DNA from: Bacteroidaceae bacterium
Lineage (GTDB): Bacteria; Bacteroidota; Bacteroidia; Bacteroidales; Bacteroidaceae
DNA length: 62,365 nucleotides
Assembly: GCA_017517605.1 (NCBI GenBank)
Contig: JAFWYQ010000019.1
Location: forward strand, 1 to 62,365
Reading direction: 5' to 3'
The notes below the pieces were generated by a model. It had not been told where the DNA came from, made no database searches, and saw nothing but the letters and a program-made list of their open reading frames with translations. The translations under genes and the position numbers were made by a program. This document shows, piece after piece, positions 35,127 through 45,010 of this stretch (positions are counted from its first letter, which is position 1; each line of letters opens with the position of its first letter).

Positions 35127-36839
35127 CTATTTACTTGTAGCATGCAAAGCGATAGTAGTGCCGGTGAAACCTCCTGCCGTAGCGGTAGAGAGATAGCTGG
35201 CATCAACACCTGTAGCAAGCGTTTTCCAAGTTTCACCCTTGTCGAGTGAATAGGCAAATTCATAAGAAGTTCCTTCGGAGAGTACACCAAGGTCGAAGCA
35301 TGTTGCATCTTGCGGAAGTGACTCGGTAGAGATTACCTTATCCTCGTCCGCACCAACCTTTATCAATGAGATTGTACGTCCCTCCTCACTTTGGCTTACA
35401 GCCATGAAGAGTTGATGAGTTTCGTCCTTGAAGAGCATAAGTCCAGCCTTCTCGTTACTATTGGCAGGATTGAAGTACATGCGTGTCTTGGTCATGAAAT
35501 TGTGATGTTGCATACGACGGCAAACCAAAGCGGGCACTCCACGCTCCTTCGCACTCTTGTCGGCACACTTCAGAGTGAGGTAACCAGGAGTCTGAGTCAA
35601 TGAATAGAGGTCGGTAGCAGGGCCACGGAGGGTCATCCATTGCATACCCAATACGGTATCGGCAAACTCTTCGTTCACGTTGAAATTACCGAAGGTCACC
35701 TCTTCGCCACGCACCACACCTTAGCGACGCTGAATCATAGGAATCTCCTCATCACCTTGCATGAAATAGGGGAAGCCATCCTCGCTCCACTTCACAGGCA
35801 TCAAGAAAGTTTCACGACCCAAATTCTCAAATTTATTATCGATAGGACGGCAAGCCAAGAATACTCCCCACCAGTCGCCTTCAGGTGTTTGCAGAATGTC
35901 AGCATGTCCGGCACAAGTAATGGGATTCGGACGTGTAGGATCGAGGTGACGCTGTGTCAAGATAGGATTCTTCTTCCAAGGCACAAAAGGTCCCCAAGGA
36001 GAATCGCTACGGAAGATTACCTCAGAGTGGTTCACACTGGTACCTCCTTCAGCATCCATCAAGTAGTACTTACCATTGATTTTGTACATATGAGGTCCTT
36101 CAATCCAAATGGGTTTCTCCTCAGGATGTACACCCTTGTTTACAATAATCTTGCGCGGGCCAACCATCTTGTCGTTCTTCCAATCGAATTCCTGCACACG
36201 GATAGTACGGTGTCCGTCATACTCAGCCTTGAAATCGGGGGCATCGTCGTTGTTCACCACATACGCCTTGCCATCCTCATCGAAGAAGAAACTGGGATCG
36301 ATACCTCCCACCTCGGGCACACGAATAGGATCACTCCACTCACCAAACGGATCTTTGGTCTTTACATAAAAGTTGCCGGCACCCACATTGGTAGTTATCA
36401 TATAATAGGTTTCGTTATGTGGATTGTAACTGATGGCAGGAGCAAAAATTCCACCACTCACATGCTGTCTCTCCATATTAACCAATTGTGACGGACGACT
36501 GAGCACATGGCCAACCTGTTTCCAATTCACAAGGTCGCGACTATGGAAAATAGGCACACCGGGGAAATAGGTAAACGTAGATGTCACCAAGAAATAATCG
36601 CCCTTTCCGTTGGTACAGATACTGGGGTCAGAATACCATCCGGGAAGGATGGGTGTGTAGAAACTTTGCTCATCGGGCAAAGGATTCTGTTCGTAGAAGC
36701 GATCCTTTCCTTCGTAAGAAAAGTTGTCAAACAAGGCTGTACCTGGAGTTATCTCAGGAGCATCGTTGCCCGAGAAACAACCAGCAAGCATACTGCCAGT
36801 AGCGGCACATAGCAAGATTTTACTCAATACTTTGTTCAT
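35127..36839 (-). pseudogene. GH43 glycoside hydrolase lipoprotein interrupted by one in-frame TAA
   Basis: The frame runs over 570 codons from ATG 36839, broken only by TAA at 35723-35721 (codon 373), between IQRR and GVVRGEEVTFGN. The lipobox is GSMLAGC with Cys21. The five-bladed catalytic domain is whole: Asp71 in YSDPS, Asp181 in GIDPS and Glu247 in IEGPH. The stop falls just before the C-terminal beta-sandwich domain common in beta-xylosidase or arabinofuranosidase-type members. The truncated 372-residue product would still contain all catalytic residues but lack the sandwich, which often completes the active site. The substrate is probably xylan or arabinan. Confidence 0.85.
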
Positions 36840-36882
36840 ACTTTGTGTGTTTTACTGATGAATAATAAAATTAACAATGGTG

Positions 36883-36913
36883 CAAAGATAGTGCAAGCCG
36901 AGCGTAATACAAA
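36883..36913 (-). promoter_or_regulatory. Promoter of the GH43 gene
   Basis: Minus-strand TATCTTTG (36883-36890) with TTTG (36910-36913) 19 bp upstream is a full consensus match. Confidence 0.7.
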
Positions 36914-37039
36914 ATAAATCCTTATTTATTTTTATTACCGAGGCAGAACCTTATATTAGATAACATGCAAAACGAGAGAGACAAAATGAATGTGTTTATT
37001 TTTTATTACCAAAAATACGTTTAAAATAATTCTTTATAT

Positions 37040-37047
37040 TATCTTTG
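37040..37047 (+). promoter_or_regulatory. -7 element for the beta-helix protein gene
   Basis: TATCTTTG predicts a start near 37054. This favours ATG 37076 as the true start, because the ATG at 37061 would have almost no leader. Confidence 0.5.
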
Positions 37048-37075
37048 CAATCTAAAAAATATGCGTATGATGATA

Positions 37076-39601
37076 ATGAATAAAAGAATTACTCTGCTAT
37101 TGACTTTTATCGCAACTATAAGTATCACTACGGCACAAACTGTTTTCTTACACGGAAAAGAAAAGCTGAAGACTAACTCACATACTTGGTTGGTGAAACC
37201 TCAAGCCACACCCGCAGAAGTGAAAAGCGGCACGGTATTCCGTACGGTAAAGGATGCCATGCTGGCGGTGGACAGTATCCAATTGACGGTGTTCGACGAG
37301 GTATTTACCGAAGCAAAGCCCCTCAGCATCTACATCACTCCGCATGTTTATTGGATGGACGATCCTGATGACCCCGCCGTGCGCCGCCCACAAAAGGGCG
37401 ACAATGCCCCTTTCGGATTGAAAGTGGAGATGAGCCACACACGCCTCATCGGCTTGAGCAACAATCCTGAGCACACCATCTTGGCATGCAATCGTGGACA
37501 AACACAAGGAGCCATAGGCAACTTTACCATGTTGCACCTGACAGGTGAAAACATTACCTTCGAGAATCTGACCTTAGGAAACTATTGCAACGTAGATTTG
37601 GTGTATGAACCCGACTCTACCCTCAATCGCAAAAAACGGGCCGATGCCATTGTACAAGCCCAATTAGCCATTGTTCGTGGCGATCGTGTAGTGGCACGCA
37701 ATTGCCACTTCATCAGCCGGTTGAATACTTGTCCGTTGGTAGGAGCCCCACGTACCTTTTATGAAAATTGCTATTTTGAATGTACTGACGATGCATTATG
37801 CGGCACAGGAGTACATTTGAATTGTCGTTTTACGCTATTCAGCGGAAAACCTTTCTATAGCACCCAAGGGACCGGAGCGGTATTCTTGAATTGCGATCTT
37901 CACTCACTGACAGAAGACACGCAATATTTGACTAAAGTGGGAAGCCCCGTTACCATGGTGGATTGCCGATGGACAAGCAAAGAACCTGACTTAACCATCA
38001 ACTGGACACCGAATCCCACCGATGACTTGCGGTGCTACCAATACGACCTTACCTTGAACGGAAATCCTTTATTGATAGACAGTGCACGTAAACACCTGAC
38101 CATCGACCTGACGGACAAACCGCTATTGGAGGCTTTCCGCCTGACCATCCCCAAAAGCCTGCTCGTCGACGGTGCAACGGGAGATACGGTTGTGTATAAC
38201 CTGTACAATCTGCTCGGAGGAGAAGACGGATGGAATCCTGCACAACTACCAGACTTCATGAAGAAGTACGGCCACCAGGCAGTAGGTATGATACCGAGCG
38301 AACGGAAAAGCAGTGTTGAAACGGGTAAGGATATATTTACTCTAAAAGTTGCGCGAACAGCATTTGGTGAAAAAGCAGACTTTACCCAACCACAACCTAA
38401 CATCAGTTGGCGCGTAGAAGGAGAACATCCCACTTGCGTCACTATCAATCCGCAATCCGACGGAAGCCTACAAGTAACAGGCAATAATCAAGGTGAAGAA
38501 CCTGAAATCGTTCACCTCATAGCCACCGACCCTATGGGGTTGGAAACGGCTTGTGTGCTGACCGTTCATCCATGCCAATTGCCACCACCCGACTTTACCC
38601 GCCAACCTACATTGACACAACACGGCGACACCCTCGTTCTTGACTATGCCCTCGACTTGCAAGGACGAGCCGACCGCTCCATCATCACTTGGCAACGATG
38701 TACAAATACCGAAGGAGACAACGACATCGTAGTAGCCACTTCGCACACAGGTGAGCCGATGCGCACCTACCCGCTGACCGCCGCAGACAAAGGCTATTAC
38801 ATCCGCGCCATCATTGCTCCGAAAAGCCCAAGAAGCCCAGTGGGAAGCATTTCTGTATTGACAACAGGTGAGCCTATGCATCCGAAACAAGAGGAAATCA
38901 ACCAAATACATACCCACTTCGAAGATTTCCCCACCACCCGGCAAACGGCTATCCATCCAGGATTCTGGACGGTAGATGCCTACAAGCCCACTGACACCCA
39001 AGAGTACGAGTGGACACCCTCACCCTTTGGCGACCCTTGGTATTTTGGCGAAGGAGTGGATGGTGCCGAAGGTTTCCAAGGATTGATGCAGGGTACGCGC
39101 GGTGCACGGCTGCTCTACACCCCTCTTCCACGTGAATATGGAGACATGGACTTGATTCTTGACGTTGTGCCATGCAAACCTGCTGGACAAGGATTCGGTA
39201 GTGCCACTGGTCAATATATGGATATATACATCAAAATGGATACGCGTACTTTAACGGGTTATGCCCTTCGCATCATCCGCACCACCAAGCACGACCGTGC
39301 GGTAGATTTCCAGTTGATGAAATATACCAATGGAGAGGCTACCCCCATCAGCAAAGCCATCACCTCGAACTGCTATCGCAAAGGATGTGTCATCCGTTTG
39401 AAGGTAGAAGGCCCGATACTTACCGCCAACGTAAAGAATGTGTTGCCACTCCCCCAGCCACACCACCCGGATATTGTGCGCGAAGTGGACTTGAGTGCAG
39501 CCATTGAGCCTAACACGTTCGGAGGCATAGGTGTACAACATACCGGCTCAACAGGTGCCAGCGCATCGATGTTGAGAGGATTAAGAGTTAATTGGAAATG
39601 A
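37076..39601 (+). CDS. Secreted right-handed beta-helix protein (pectinesterase-like) with Ig-like and C-terminal lectin-like parts
   Basis: The 841-residue protein starts with a signal peptide (cleavage after about TTAQ). Residues about 40-330 resemble the pectin methylesterase/pectate-lyase beta-helix (FRTVKDAMLAVDS, ITFENLTLGNY, NCHFISR, ENCYFEC). However, the GHQDT/DFIFG catalytic motifs are not found, so esterase activity is doubtful. An immunoglobulin-like region (about 440-500) and a jelly-roll-like C-terminus (about 640-841) follow. The role is probably polysaccharide binding or cleavage outside the cell. The final TGA overlaps the ATG of the LuxR-type gene (ATGA). Confidence 0.7.
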   Translation: MNKRITLLLTFIATISITTAQTVFLHGKEKLKTNSHTWLVKPQATPAEVKSGTVFRTVKDAMLAVDSIQLTVFDEVFTEAKPLSIYITPHVYWMDDPDDPAVRRPQKGDNAPFGLKVEMSHTRLIGLSNNPEHTILACNRGQTQGAIGNFTMLHLTGENITFENLTLGNYCNVDLVYEPDSTLNRKKRADAIVQAQLAIVRGDRVVARNCHFISRLNTCPLVGAPRTFYENCYFECTDDALCGTGVHLNCRFTLFSGKPFYSTQGTGAVFLNCDLHSLTEDTQYLTKVGSPVTMVDCRWTSKEPDLTINWTPNPTDDLRCYQYDLTLNGNPLLIDSARKHLTIDLTDKPLLEAFRLTIPKSLLVDGATGDTVVYNLYNLLGGEDGWNPAQLPDFMKKYGHQAVGMIPSERKSSVETGKDIFTLKVARTAFGEKADFTQPQPNISWRVEGEHPTCVTINPQSDGSLQVTGNNQGEEPEIVHLIATDPMGLETACVLTVHPCQLPPPDFTRQPTLTQHGDTLVLDYALDLQGRADRSIITWQRCTNTEGDNDIVVATSHTGEPMRTYPLTAADKGYYIRAIIAPKSPRSPVGSISVLTTGEPMHPKQEEINQIHTHFEDFPTTRQTAIHPGFWTVDAYKPTDTQEYEWTPSPFGDPWYFGEGVDGAEGFQGLMQGTRGARLLYTPLPREYGDMDLILDVVPCKPAGQGFGSATGQYMDIYIKMDTRTLTGYALRIIRTTKHDRAVDFQLMKYTNGEATPISKAITSNCYRKGCVIRLKVEGPILTANVKNVLPLPQPHHPDIVREVDLSAAIEPNTFGGIGVQHTGSTGASASMLRGLRVNWK

Positions 39602-40188
39602 GCCCTATGCCCGAATTTGCCATCATCGACCCCAATACGCTCAGCCAGATGGGCCTGAAGCAGTTGTTGCAAAGCATCATCCCCCAAATGGAGGTGCGTT
39701 GCTTCAGCACGTTCAGCCAATTGATGGACGACACACCGGAGATGTTTACGCACTATTTTGTGGCAGCACCCATCGTGTTGAAGCACACGGCATTCTTCCT
39801 TGAGCGGAAACGGAAGACATTCGTGTTGATAAATGGCGCAAGCAACACCTTCAGTGCTTTTCATACCTTGGACACTTCGCTTCCAGAAAAGGATCTAACG
39901 AAAGCCCTGCTACAATTGCACGAAGGAGGACACAAGCATCACCCCCACCCGCCTCACATTCACAAAAAGGGTAGCGATAACTTCCGCCTATCGCCACGCG
40001 AAGTGGAGGTATTGACACTTATCGTGCGCGGATATATAAATAAGGAGATAGCCAACCAACTCAACATCAGTTTGACAACGGTTATCAGCCATCGGAAGAA
40101 CATCATTGAGAAACTCGGCATACGCTCCGTTTCGGGACTTACCGTCTATGCTGTAATGAACGGATTGGTGGAGGCAAATCAGATATAG
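39598..40188 (+). CDS. LuxR-type response regulator with degenerate receiver and His-rich linker
   Basis: The 196-residue protein ends in a clear LuxR/GerE helix-turn-helix (about 132-190: LSPREVEVLTLIVRGYINKE, SLTTVISHRKNIIEKLG). The N-terminal about 105 residues resemble a receiver (FAIIDPNTLSQMGLKQLL) but have no recognisable acidic pocket or phospho-acceptor Asp. The linker between them is rich in His (GGHKHHPHPPHIHKK), which might bind a metal. ATG 39598 overlaps the stop of the beta-helix gene, so the two are co-translated; a regulator coupled this way to a secreted enzyme is unusual. Confidence 0.78.
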   Translation: MSPMPEFAIIDPNTLSQMGLKQLLQSIIPQMEVRCFSTFSQLMDDTPEMFTHYFVAAPIVLKHTAFFLERKRKTFVLINGASNTFSAFHTLDTSLPEKDLTKALLQLHEGGHKHHPHPPHIHKKGSDNFRLSPREVEVLTLIVRGYINKEIANQLNISLTTVISHRKNIIEKLGIRSVSGLTVYAVMNGLVEANQI

Positions 40189-40243
40189 TGAAGAGTGAAG
40201 AGTGAAGAGTGAGGAATGAAGAATGAAGAATGATGAATTAAAG
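40189..40243 (+). repeat. Purine-rich short tandem repeat (gaagagt / gaagaat)
   Basis: Repeats of gaagagtga, then gaatgaagaatga, occupy the gap before the C11 peptidase gene and run into its first possible codons. The same wording recurs at 60339-60365 in the prophage edge. ATG 40223 lies inside the repeat, which is one reason to prefer ATG 40244. Confidence 0.6.
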
Positions 40244-41497
40244 ATGAAGAATAAGAGTATAAAACATAGTATATTTTTCTCCCCTGTCTGGAAAAAAGTT
40301 TTTTTAGGTTGGGCAATAATTTTGTCAAGCGTAATGGCATCTTGCAAGGACAATGACAAAATCAAAGAACCCGATGTGATTATACCTACGCAAACCCTAC
40401 TGATGTACATGCCGTGGTCGAGCAATCTGACAAGCTTTTTCAAGATAAACATTGCCGACATGAAAGATGCCATTGCTGATGACGTGCTCGAAAATGAGCG
40501 CGTGATTGTATTTTTAGCCACATCGCCAACCAAGGCATCATTGTTCGAATTGATTTATGTAGCGAAAGACGGCACATGCGAAGAGAAAGTACTGAAAGAA
40601 TATGAAAATAATCCCTACACCACGGCAGAAGGTATTACCACCATACTGAATGATATGAAGACCTTTGCTCCTGCCACCACTTATTCGATGACCATCAGTG
40701 GACATGGCATGGGATGGTTGCCTGTACAAGACAAAACCTCCACGACATATATCCAAGCCTCAACCACTCACACAACAGCACCCGTTTACCATTGGGAAAC
40801 AGAAAGCGATTATCAAACACGCCACTTCGGAGGAACTACAACCAACTACCAGACAGACATCACCACACTGGCCAAAGCTATTGAGAATGCAGGTATCACA
40901 ATGGAATACATCCTGTTCGATGCCTGCTACATGTCCTGCATCGAAGCTGCTTACGACCTACGACACGCTACCCGCCATCTCATCGCATCCACCTGCGAAA
41001 TAATGGGTTACGGTATGCCTTTCCACCCCATGGCCGAACATCTGTTGGGCGACATCAACTACGAAGGCATCAGCCAAGCCTTCTACGATTTCTACATCAA
41101 CTACTCCATGCCATGCGGTACGCTTGCCATGACGATTACTTCCGAGCTTGACAGCTTGGCCACCTTGATGCACGAAATCAACACCCGCTATACTTGGGAC
41201 AACCAGCAGACCTCTTCGTTGCAATACCTCGACGGATATTCACCTCACCTATTCTACGACTATGGCGACTATGTGTCGCACCTCTGCACCGACACTCTCT
41301 TGCTCACCCGTTTCAACGAACAATTACAACGTGCCGTTCCTCCTGCCTCATGCAAGCATACACCGACCTTTTATTCAGCATATAACAATCGCCAAAAAAG
41401 CATTCAATCGTTCTGCGGACTTACCATCAGCGCCCCCAGTACCCACCATTTGGCCACTCCTAAAAACCAAACAAATTGGTACAAGGCTACACATTAA
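40244..41497 (+). CDS. Clostripain-related cysteine peptidase (C11), lipoprotein
   Basis: The 417-residue protein has a lipoprotein signal (Cys34 in VMASC) and the clan CD dyad of clostripain-like peptidases: His in SGHGMGW and Cys in FDACYMS. Such enzymes cut after Arg or Lys and may self-process; in Bacteroides, secreted C11 peptidases can activate toxins. It lies 55 bp after the LuxR-type gene on the same strand and could share its transcript. It has no inhibitor gene next to it. Confidence 0.85.
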   Translation: MKNKSIKHSIFFSPVWKKVFLGWAIILSSVMASCKDNDKIKEPDVIIPTQTLLMYMPWSSNLTSFFKINIADMKDAIADDVLENERVIVFLATSPTKASLFELIYVAKDGTCEEKVLKEYENNPYTTAEGITTILNDMKTFAPATTYSMTISGHGMGWLPVQDKTSTTYIQASTTHTTAPVYHWETESDYQTRHFGGTTTNYQTDITTLAKAIENAGITMEYILFDACYMSCIEAAYDLRHATRHLIASTCEIMGYGMPFHPMAEHLLGDINYEGISQAFYDFYINYSMPCGTLAMTITSELDSLATLMHEINTRYTWDNQQTSSLQYLDGYSPHLFYDYGDYVSHLCTDTLLLTRFNEQLQRAVPPASCKHTPTFYSAYNNRQKSIQSFCGLTISAPSTHHLATPKNQTNWYKATH

Positions 41498-41572
41498 ACA
41501 AAATCATTCATTAGATTTGAGATAAAAGGCAACGTAAAAATGTCTATTTGACACAACAATCAAGCAAATCCC

Positions 41573-41603
41573 TTTGTTGTTTAAAAAAATAGCCGTACCT
41601 TTG
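41573..41603 (+). promoter_or_regulatory. Promoter of the malic enzyme gene
   Basis: TTTG at 41573-41576 and TACCTTTG at 41596-41603 with 19 bp between them; start of transcription near 41610, leader about 45 nt. Confidence 0.75.
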
Positions 41604-41655
41604 CGCCAATTTTCCACAAAAAGGCAATATTTAACAACAAAATAACAGTAAAAAG

Positions 41656-43953
41656 ATGGTAAAGATAACAAAAGAAGCAGCTCTTGCCTATCATGCACAA
41701 GGCAAACCAGGAAAGATTGAAGTCGTACCCACCAAACCTTATAGCACACAGACAGACTTGTCATTGGCTTACTCTCCAGGAGTGGCCGAACCGTGTCTGG
41801 AAATCGAAAAGAATCCACAAGATGCCTACAAATATACCGCCAAAGGAAACTTGGTAGCCGTAATCTCCAATGGTACGGCCGTACTTGGGTTAGGCGATAT
41901 CGGTGCCATGGCCGGCAAACCGGTGATGGAAGGTAAAGGCCTATTGTTCAAAATATATGGCGGCATCGACGTTTTCGACATCGAAGTAAACGAAAAGGAT
42001 CCCGACAAGTTCATCGAAGCCGTTAAAGCTATCGCTCCTACCTTCGGAGGTATCAACTTGGAGGACATTAAAGCACCCGAATGCTTCGAAATCGAACGCC
42101 GTCTGAAAGAAGAGTTGGATATACCCGTCATGCACGACGACCAGCATGGTACAGCCATCATCTCATCAGCCGGTTTGCTGAATGCATTAGAGGTAGCAGG
42201 AAAGAAGATTCAAGATGTACGCATTGTAGTAAATGGTGCAGGTGCGGCCGCTATCTCATGCACCAAACTTTATGAAGCATTGGGAGCAACGCACGCAAAC
42301 ATCGTAATGCTCGACTCCAAAGGTGTAATCCGTAGCGATCGAGAAGGACTTGATCGTCCTGGTAATGAAATGAAACGCTACTTCGCCACCGACCGTCGCG
42401 ACATTACCACATTGGAGGAAGCCGTACGAGGTGCCGATGTTTTCCTTGGTTTGTCAAAGGGTAACGTATTGAGTCAAGATATGGTTCGCTCAATGGCCGA
42501 ACACCCTATTGTCTTTGCTTTGGCAAACCCCGTACCCGAAATATCGTACGAAGATGCCATGGCTGCACGTCCCGACGTACTGATGTCAACCGGACGAAGC
42601 GACTATCCCAACCAGATAAACAACGTCATCGGATTCCCCTACATCTTCCGTGGTGCATTGGACGTAGCCTCCACCGCCATCAACGAAGAGATGAAACTGG
42701 CCGCCGTACGCGCCATTGCAGCACTGGCCAAGCAACCCGTGCCCGACGTGGTGAACGAGGTGTACCACGTGAACAATTTCACCTTCGGACCCGATTATTT
42801 CATTCCCAAACCCGTTGATCCACGTCTCATTACCGAGGTTTCTATGGCCGTAGCCAAAGCTGCCATGGAGAGTGGCGTTGCACGCAAACCTATCGAAGAT
42901 TGGGATGCTTACCGCCAACACTTGAAGGAACTGATGGGACAGGAAAGCCAGCTCACCCGCCAATTGCGCGATACAGCCCGCCGCAATCCGCAACGTGTGG
43001 TATTTGCAGAAGGTATCCATCCCAATATGCTGAAAGCAGCCGTAGAGGCCAAAGCTGAAGGTATCTGCCACCCCATCGTTTTAGGCAACGACGAGGCCAT
43101 TACCAAACTGGCTAAAGAACTAGAGTTAAGCCTCGAAGGTATTGAAATTGTAAACCTACGCCATCCCAACGAAGCACCGCGTCGCGAACGCTATGCACGC
43201 ATCCTTGCCGAAAAACGTGCACGCGAAGGCGCCAATTTTCAGGAGGCAAACGACAAGATGTTCGAGCGCAACTACTTCGGTATGATGATGGTAGAGACGG
43301 GCGATGCCGATGCCTTCATCACCGGACTTTATACAAAATACAGCAACACCATTAAGGTGGCCAAGGAGGTTATCGGCATCCAACCGGGCTTCAAACACTT
43401 CGGCACCATGCACATCCTCAATAGCAAAAAGGGTACCTACTTCCTGGCCGACACACTCATCAACCGCCACCCGGGTACTGACACACTCATCGACGTGGCC
43501 CGATTGGCCGACAAGACTGTACGCTTCTTCAACCACGAACCCGTGATGGCCATGCTGAGCTACAGCAACTTCGGCTCCGACCCCGAAGGAAGCCCTGCCA
43601 AAGTACACGAAGCGGTTGACTATATACAAAAAGAATATCCCGAATTGGCCATCGACGGTGAGATGCAGGTAAACTTCGCCATGAATACCCATCTGCGCGA
43701 CGCGAAGTATCCCTTCACCCGCTTGAAAGGCAAGGAGGTGAATACCTTGATATTCCCCAACCTCAGTTCGGCAAACTCGGCTTATCAGCTTATCCAAGCC
43801 ATGAACAGCGATATGGAGATTATCGGCCCCATCCAAATGGGATTGAACAAGCCCATCCACTTTACCGACATCGAAAGCTCCGTACGCGACATCGTGAACA
43901 CCACCGCCGTAGCCGTTATCGATGCCATTGTGGCCAAAAAGATGAAAGAATAG
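41656..43953 (+). CDS. maeB: NADP-dependent malic enzyme (MaeB type, with phosphotransacetylase-like domain)
   Basis: The 765-residue protein decarboxylates malate to pyruvate with NADP. Residues 1-420 hold the malic enzyme part: YSPGVAEPC, the metal and substrate site in MHDDQHGTA at about 155-163 and the Rossmann loop [10 protein letters not shown]. Residues about 430-765 resemble phosphate acetyltransferase but act as a regulatory domain in MaeB, sensing acetyl-CoA. The architecture and length are typical. It is a single gene with a strong promoter and a family B palindrome after it. Confidence 0.95.
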   Translation: MVKITKEAALAYHAQGKPGKIEVVPTKPYSTQTDLSLAYSPGVAEPCLEIEKNPQDAYKYTAKGNLVAVISNGTAVLGLGDIGAMAGKPVMEGKGLLFKIYGGIDVFDIEVNEKDPDKFIEAVKAIAPTFGGINLEDIKAPECFEIERRLKEELDIPVMHDDQHGTAIISSAGLLNALEVAGKKIQDVRIVVNGAGAAAISCTKLYEALGATHANIVMLDSKGVIRSDREGLDRPGNEMKRYFATDRRDITTLEEAVRGADVFLGLSKGNVLSQDMVRSMAEHPIVFALANPVPEISYEDAMAARPDVLMSTGRSDYPNQINNVIGFPYIFRGALDVASTAINEEMKLAAVRAIAALAKQPVPDVVNEVYHVNNFTFGPDYFIPKPVDPRLITEVSMAVAKAAMESGVARKPIEDWDAYRQHLKELMGQESQLTRQLRDTARRNPQRVVFAEGIHPNMLKAAVEAKAEGICHPIVLGNDEAITKLAKELELSLEGIEIVNLRHPNEAPRRERYARILAEKRAREGANFQEANDKMFERNYFGMMMVETGDADAFITGLYTKYSNTIKVAKEVIGIQPGFKHFGTMHILNSKKGTYFLADTLINRHPGTDTLIDVARLADKTVRFFNHEPVMAMLSYSNFGSDPEGSPAKVHEAVDYIQKEYPELAIDGEMQVNFAMNTHLRDAKYPFTRLKGKEVNTLIFPNLSSANSAYQLIQAMNSDMEIIGPIQMGLNKPIHFTDIESSVRDIVNTTAVAVIDAIVAKKMKE

Positions 43954-43958
43954 TTTTT

Positions 43959-44027
43959 AGGCACGGATTACGCAGATTACATGGAGTATTCCCCCAACCG
44001 TACAATCTCTGTAATCCGTGCCTTACA
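43959..44027. terminator. Family B palindrome after maeB
   Basis: ggcacggattacgcagatta pairs with the right arm taatccgtgcc after a loop with cccccaaccgtacaatct. It is the third copy of the 'gcacggattacg' family. Confidence 0.65.
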
Positions 44028-44043
44028 TATCAACTTTTTACTT

Positions 44044-44214
44044 ATGCGTTATCGTCTCAATCGCCCTCAAGCCCTCCTCCTCATCCTTTTTTGGATTGTA
44101 CTTTGCTACATCGTCCTCGTCAGTGCCGCACACATTGATGGCCCGCTCATCCTGACGCTCATCATTTCGGGTGCCCTTGTCTTTATACCTATATATAAAA
44201 GGTGGAAGAAATGA
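44044..44214 (+). CDS. Small membrane protein, 56 residues
   Basis: The peptide starts MRYRLNRPQALLLILFWIVL and has two hydrophobic segments (about 10-29 and 35-51) with a positive N-terminus and a KRWKK tail. I do not recognise a family. The clean two-helix hydrophobic hairpin with flanking charges, in a gap that otherwise ends palindromic, argues that it is translated. A longer frame upstream runs through the palindrome and is unlikely to be used. Confidence 0.5.
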   Translation: MRYRLNRPQALLLILFWIVLCYIVLVSAAHIDGPLILTLIISGALVFIPIYKRWKK

Positions 44215-44226
44215 TTTCTTCTTTAA

Positions 44227-44267
44227 GTGATGTATAAAAAATTAACCGACTTATTTTTACACATCAC
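44227..44267 (+). terminator. Hairpin after the small membrane protein gene
   Basis: gtgatgt-a-taaaaa pairs with tttttac-acatcac. The loop is AT-rich. It lies 12 bp after the stop and may end that transcript, though the T tract is inside the stem. Confidence 0.45.
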
Positions 44268-44312
44268 GAAGTTCTACATTTCCACGATAAAAAAAATCGC
44301 TCTACCCCCTTC

Positions 44313-44339
44313 ACACTTTCAGAAAAAGTGTTACCTTTG
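44313..44339 (+). promoter_or_regulatory. Promoter with inverted repeat before the nitroreductase gene
   Basis: TACCTTTG at 44332-44339 is a perfect -7 element. Directly upstream, ACACTTT (44313-44319) and AAAGTGT (44325-44331) form a perfect 7-bp inverted repeat that a repressor or activator could use. No clear -33 element is seen. Confidence 0.5.
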
Positions 44340-44365
44340 TCAAAATTTTATTCTTCAAAGGTATT

Positions 44366-45010
44366 ATGGAAAAGACTAAACGTTATTGCAAACTCGCATT
44401 GATGACTATGAGTTTGGTTGGTGCCTCAATCGTCGGCACGGGAGTGTTATCATCCTGTAAAGGAGAAAATCAAGAAGCCACAAACAGTGCTGATGCAGTG
44501 ATTGAGAACATCATGACGCGTACCAGCATACGTGCCTTCACCGACCAACCTGTAGACGAAGCCACCGTAGAGAAAATTCTCCGTGCAGGAATGGCAGCCC
44601 CTACAGCAGTGAACAGACAACCTTGGGCCTTCGTGGTGGTAAACGACAGAGCACAAAAGGAGCGCCTCAGAGAAGTACACCCCTATGCCCAAATGCTAAA
44701 GTCGGCCCAATTGGCCATTATCGTATGCGGTGATATGGAGCGTGCACTTCCTGGCTCTACGCAAGGTTATTGGATTCAAGATGCATCAGCCGCCACAGAG
44801 AACATCCTGCTTGCCGCACATGGCTTAGGTCTTGGCGCCGTATGGTGCGGAGTATATCCCAATCAAGATGTATTGCCCAAAGTAAAAGAGGTTCTCGGAA
44901 TGCCTTCCAACATCATCCCCCTCAACATCATTCCAATAGGTTATCCGGCACAAGATCCTCAACCAAAGGATAAATGGAAACCTGAAAATATCCACTACAA
45001 CCGTTGGTAA
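44366..45010 (+). CDS. Nitroreductase-family lipoprotein
   Basis: The 214-residue protein joins a lipoprotein signal (lipobox Cys31, GVLSSC) to a nitroreductase fold: MTRTSIRAFTDQPVDE, AAPTAVNRQPWAF (FMN phosphate contacts), AATENILLAAHGLGLGAVW. FMN enzymes of this family reduce nitro groups, flavins or quinones and are normally cytoplasmic. An exported, lipid-anchored form would need flavin outside the cytoplasm and an electron donor there. It is a single gene with its own promoter. Confidence 0.85.
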   Translation: MEKTKRYCKLALMTMSLVGASIVGTGVLSSCKGENQEATNSADAVIENIMTRTSIRAFTDQPVDEATVEKILRAGMAAPTAVNRQPWAFVVVNDRAQKERLREVHPYAQMLKSAQLAIIVCGDMERALPGSTQGYWIQDASAATENILLAAHGLGLGAVWCGVYPNQDVLPKVKEVLGMPSNIIPLNIIPIGYPAQDPQPKDKWKPENIHYNRW

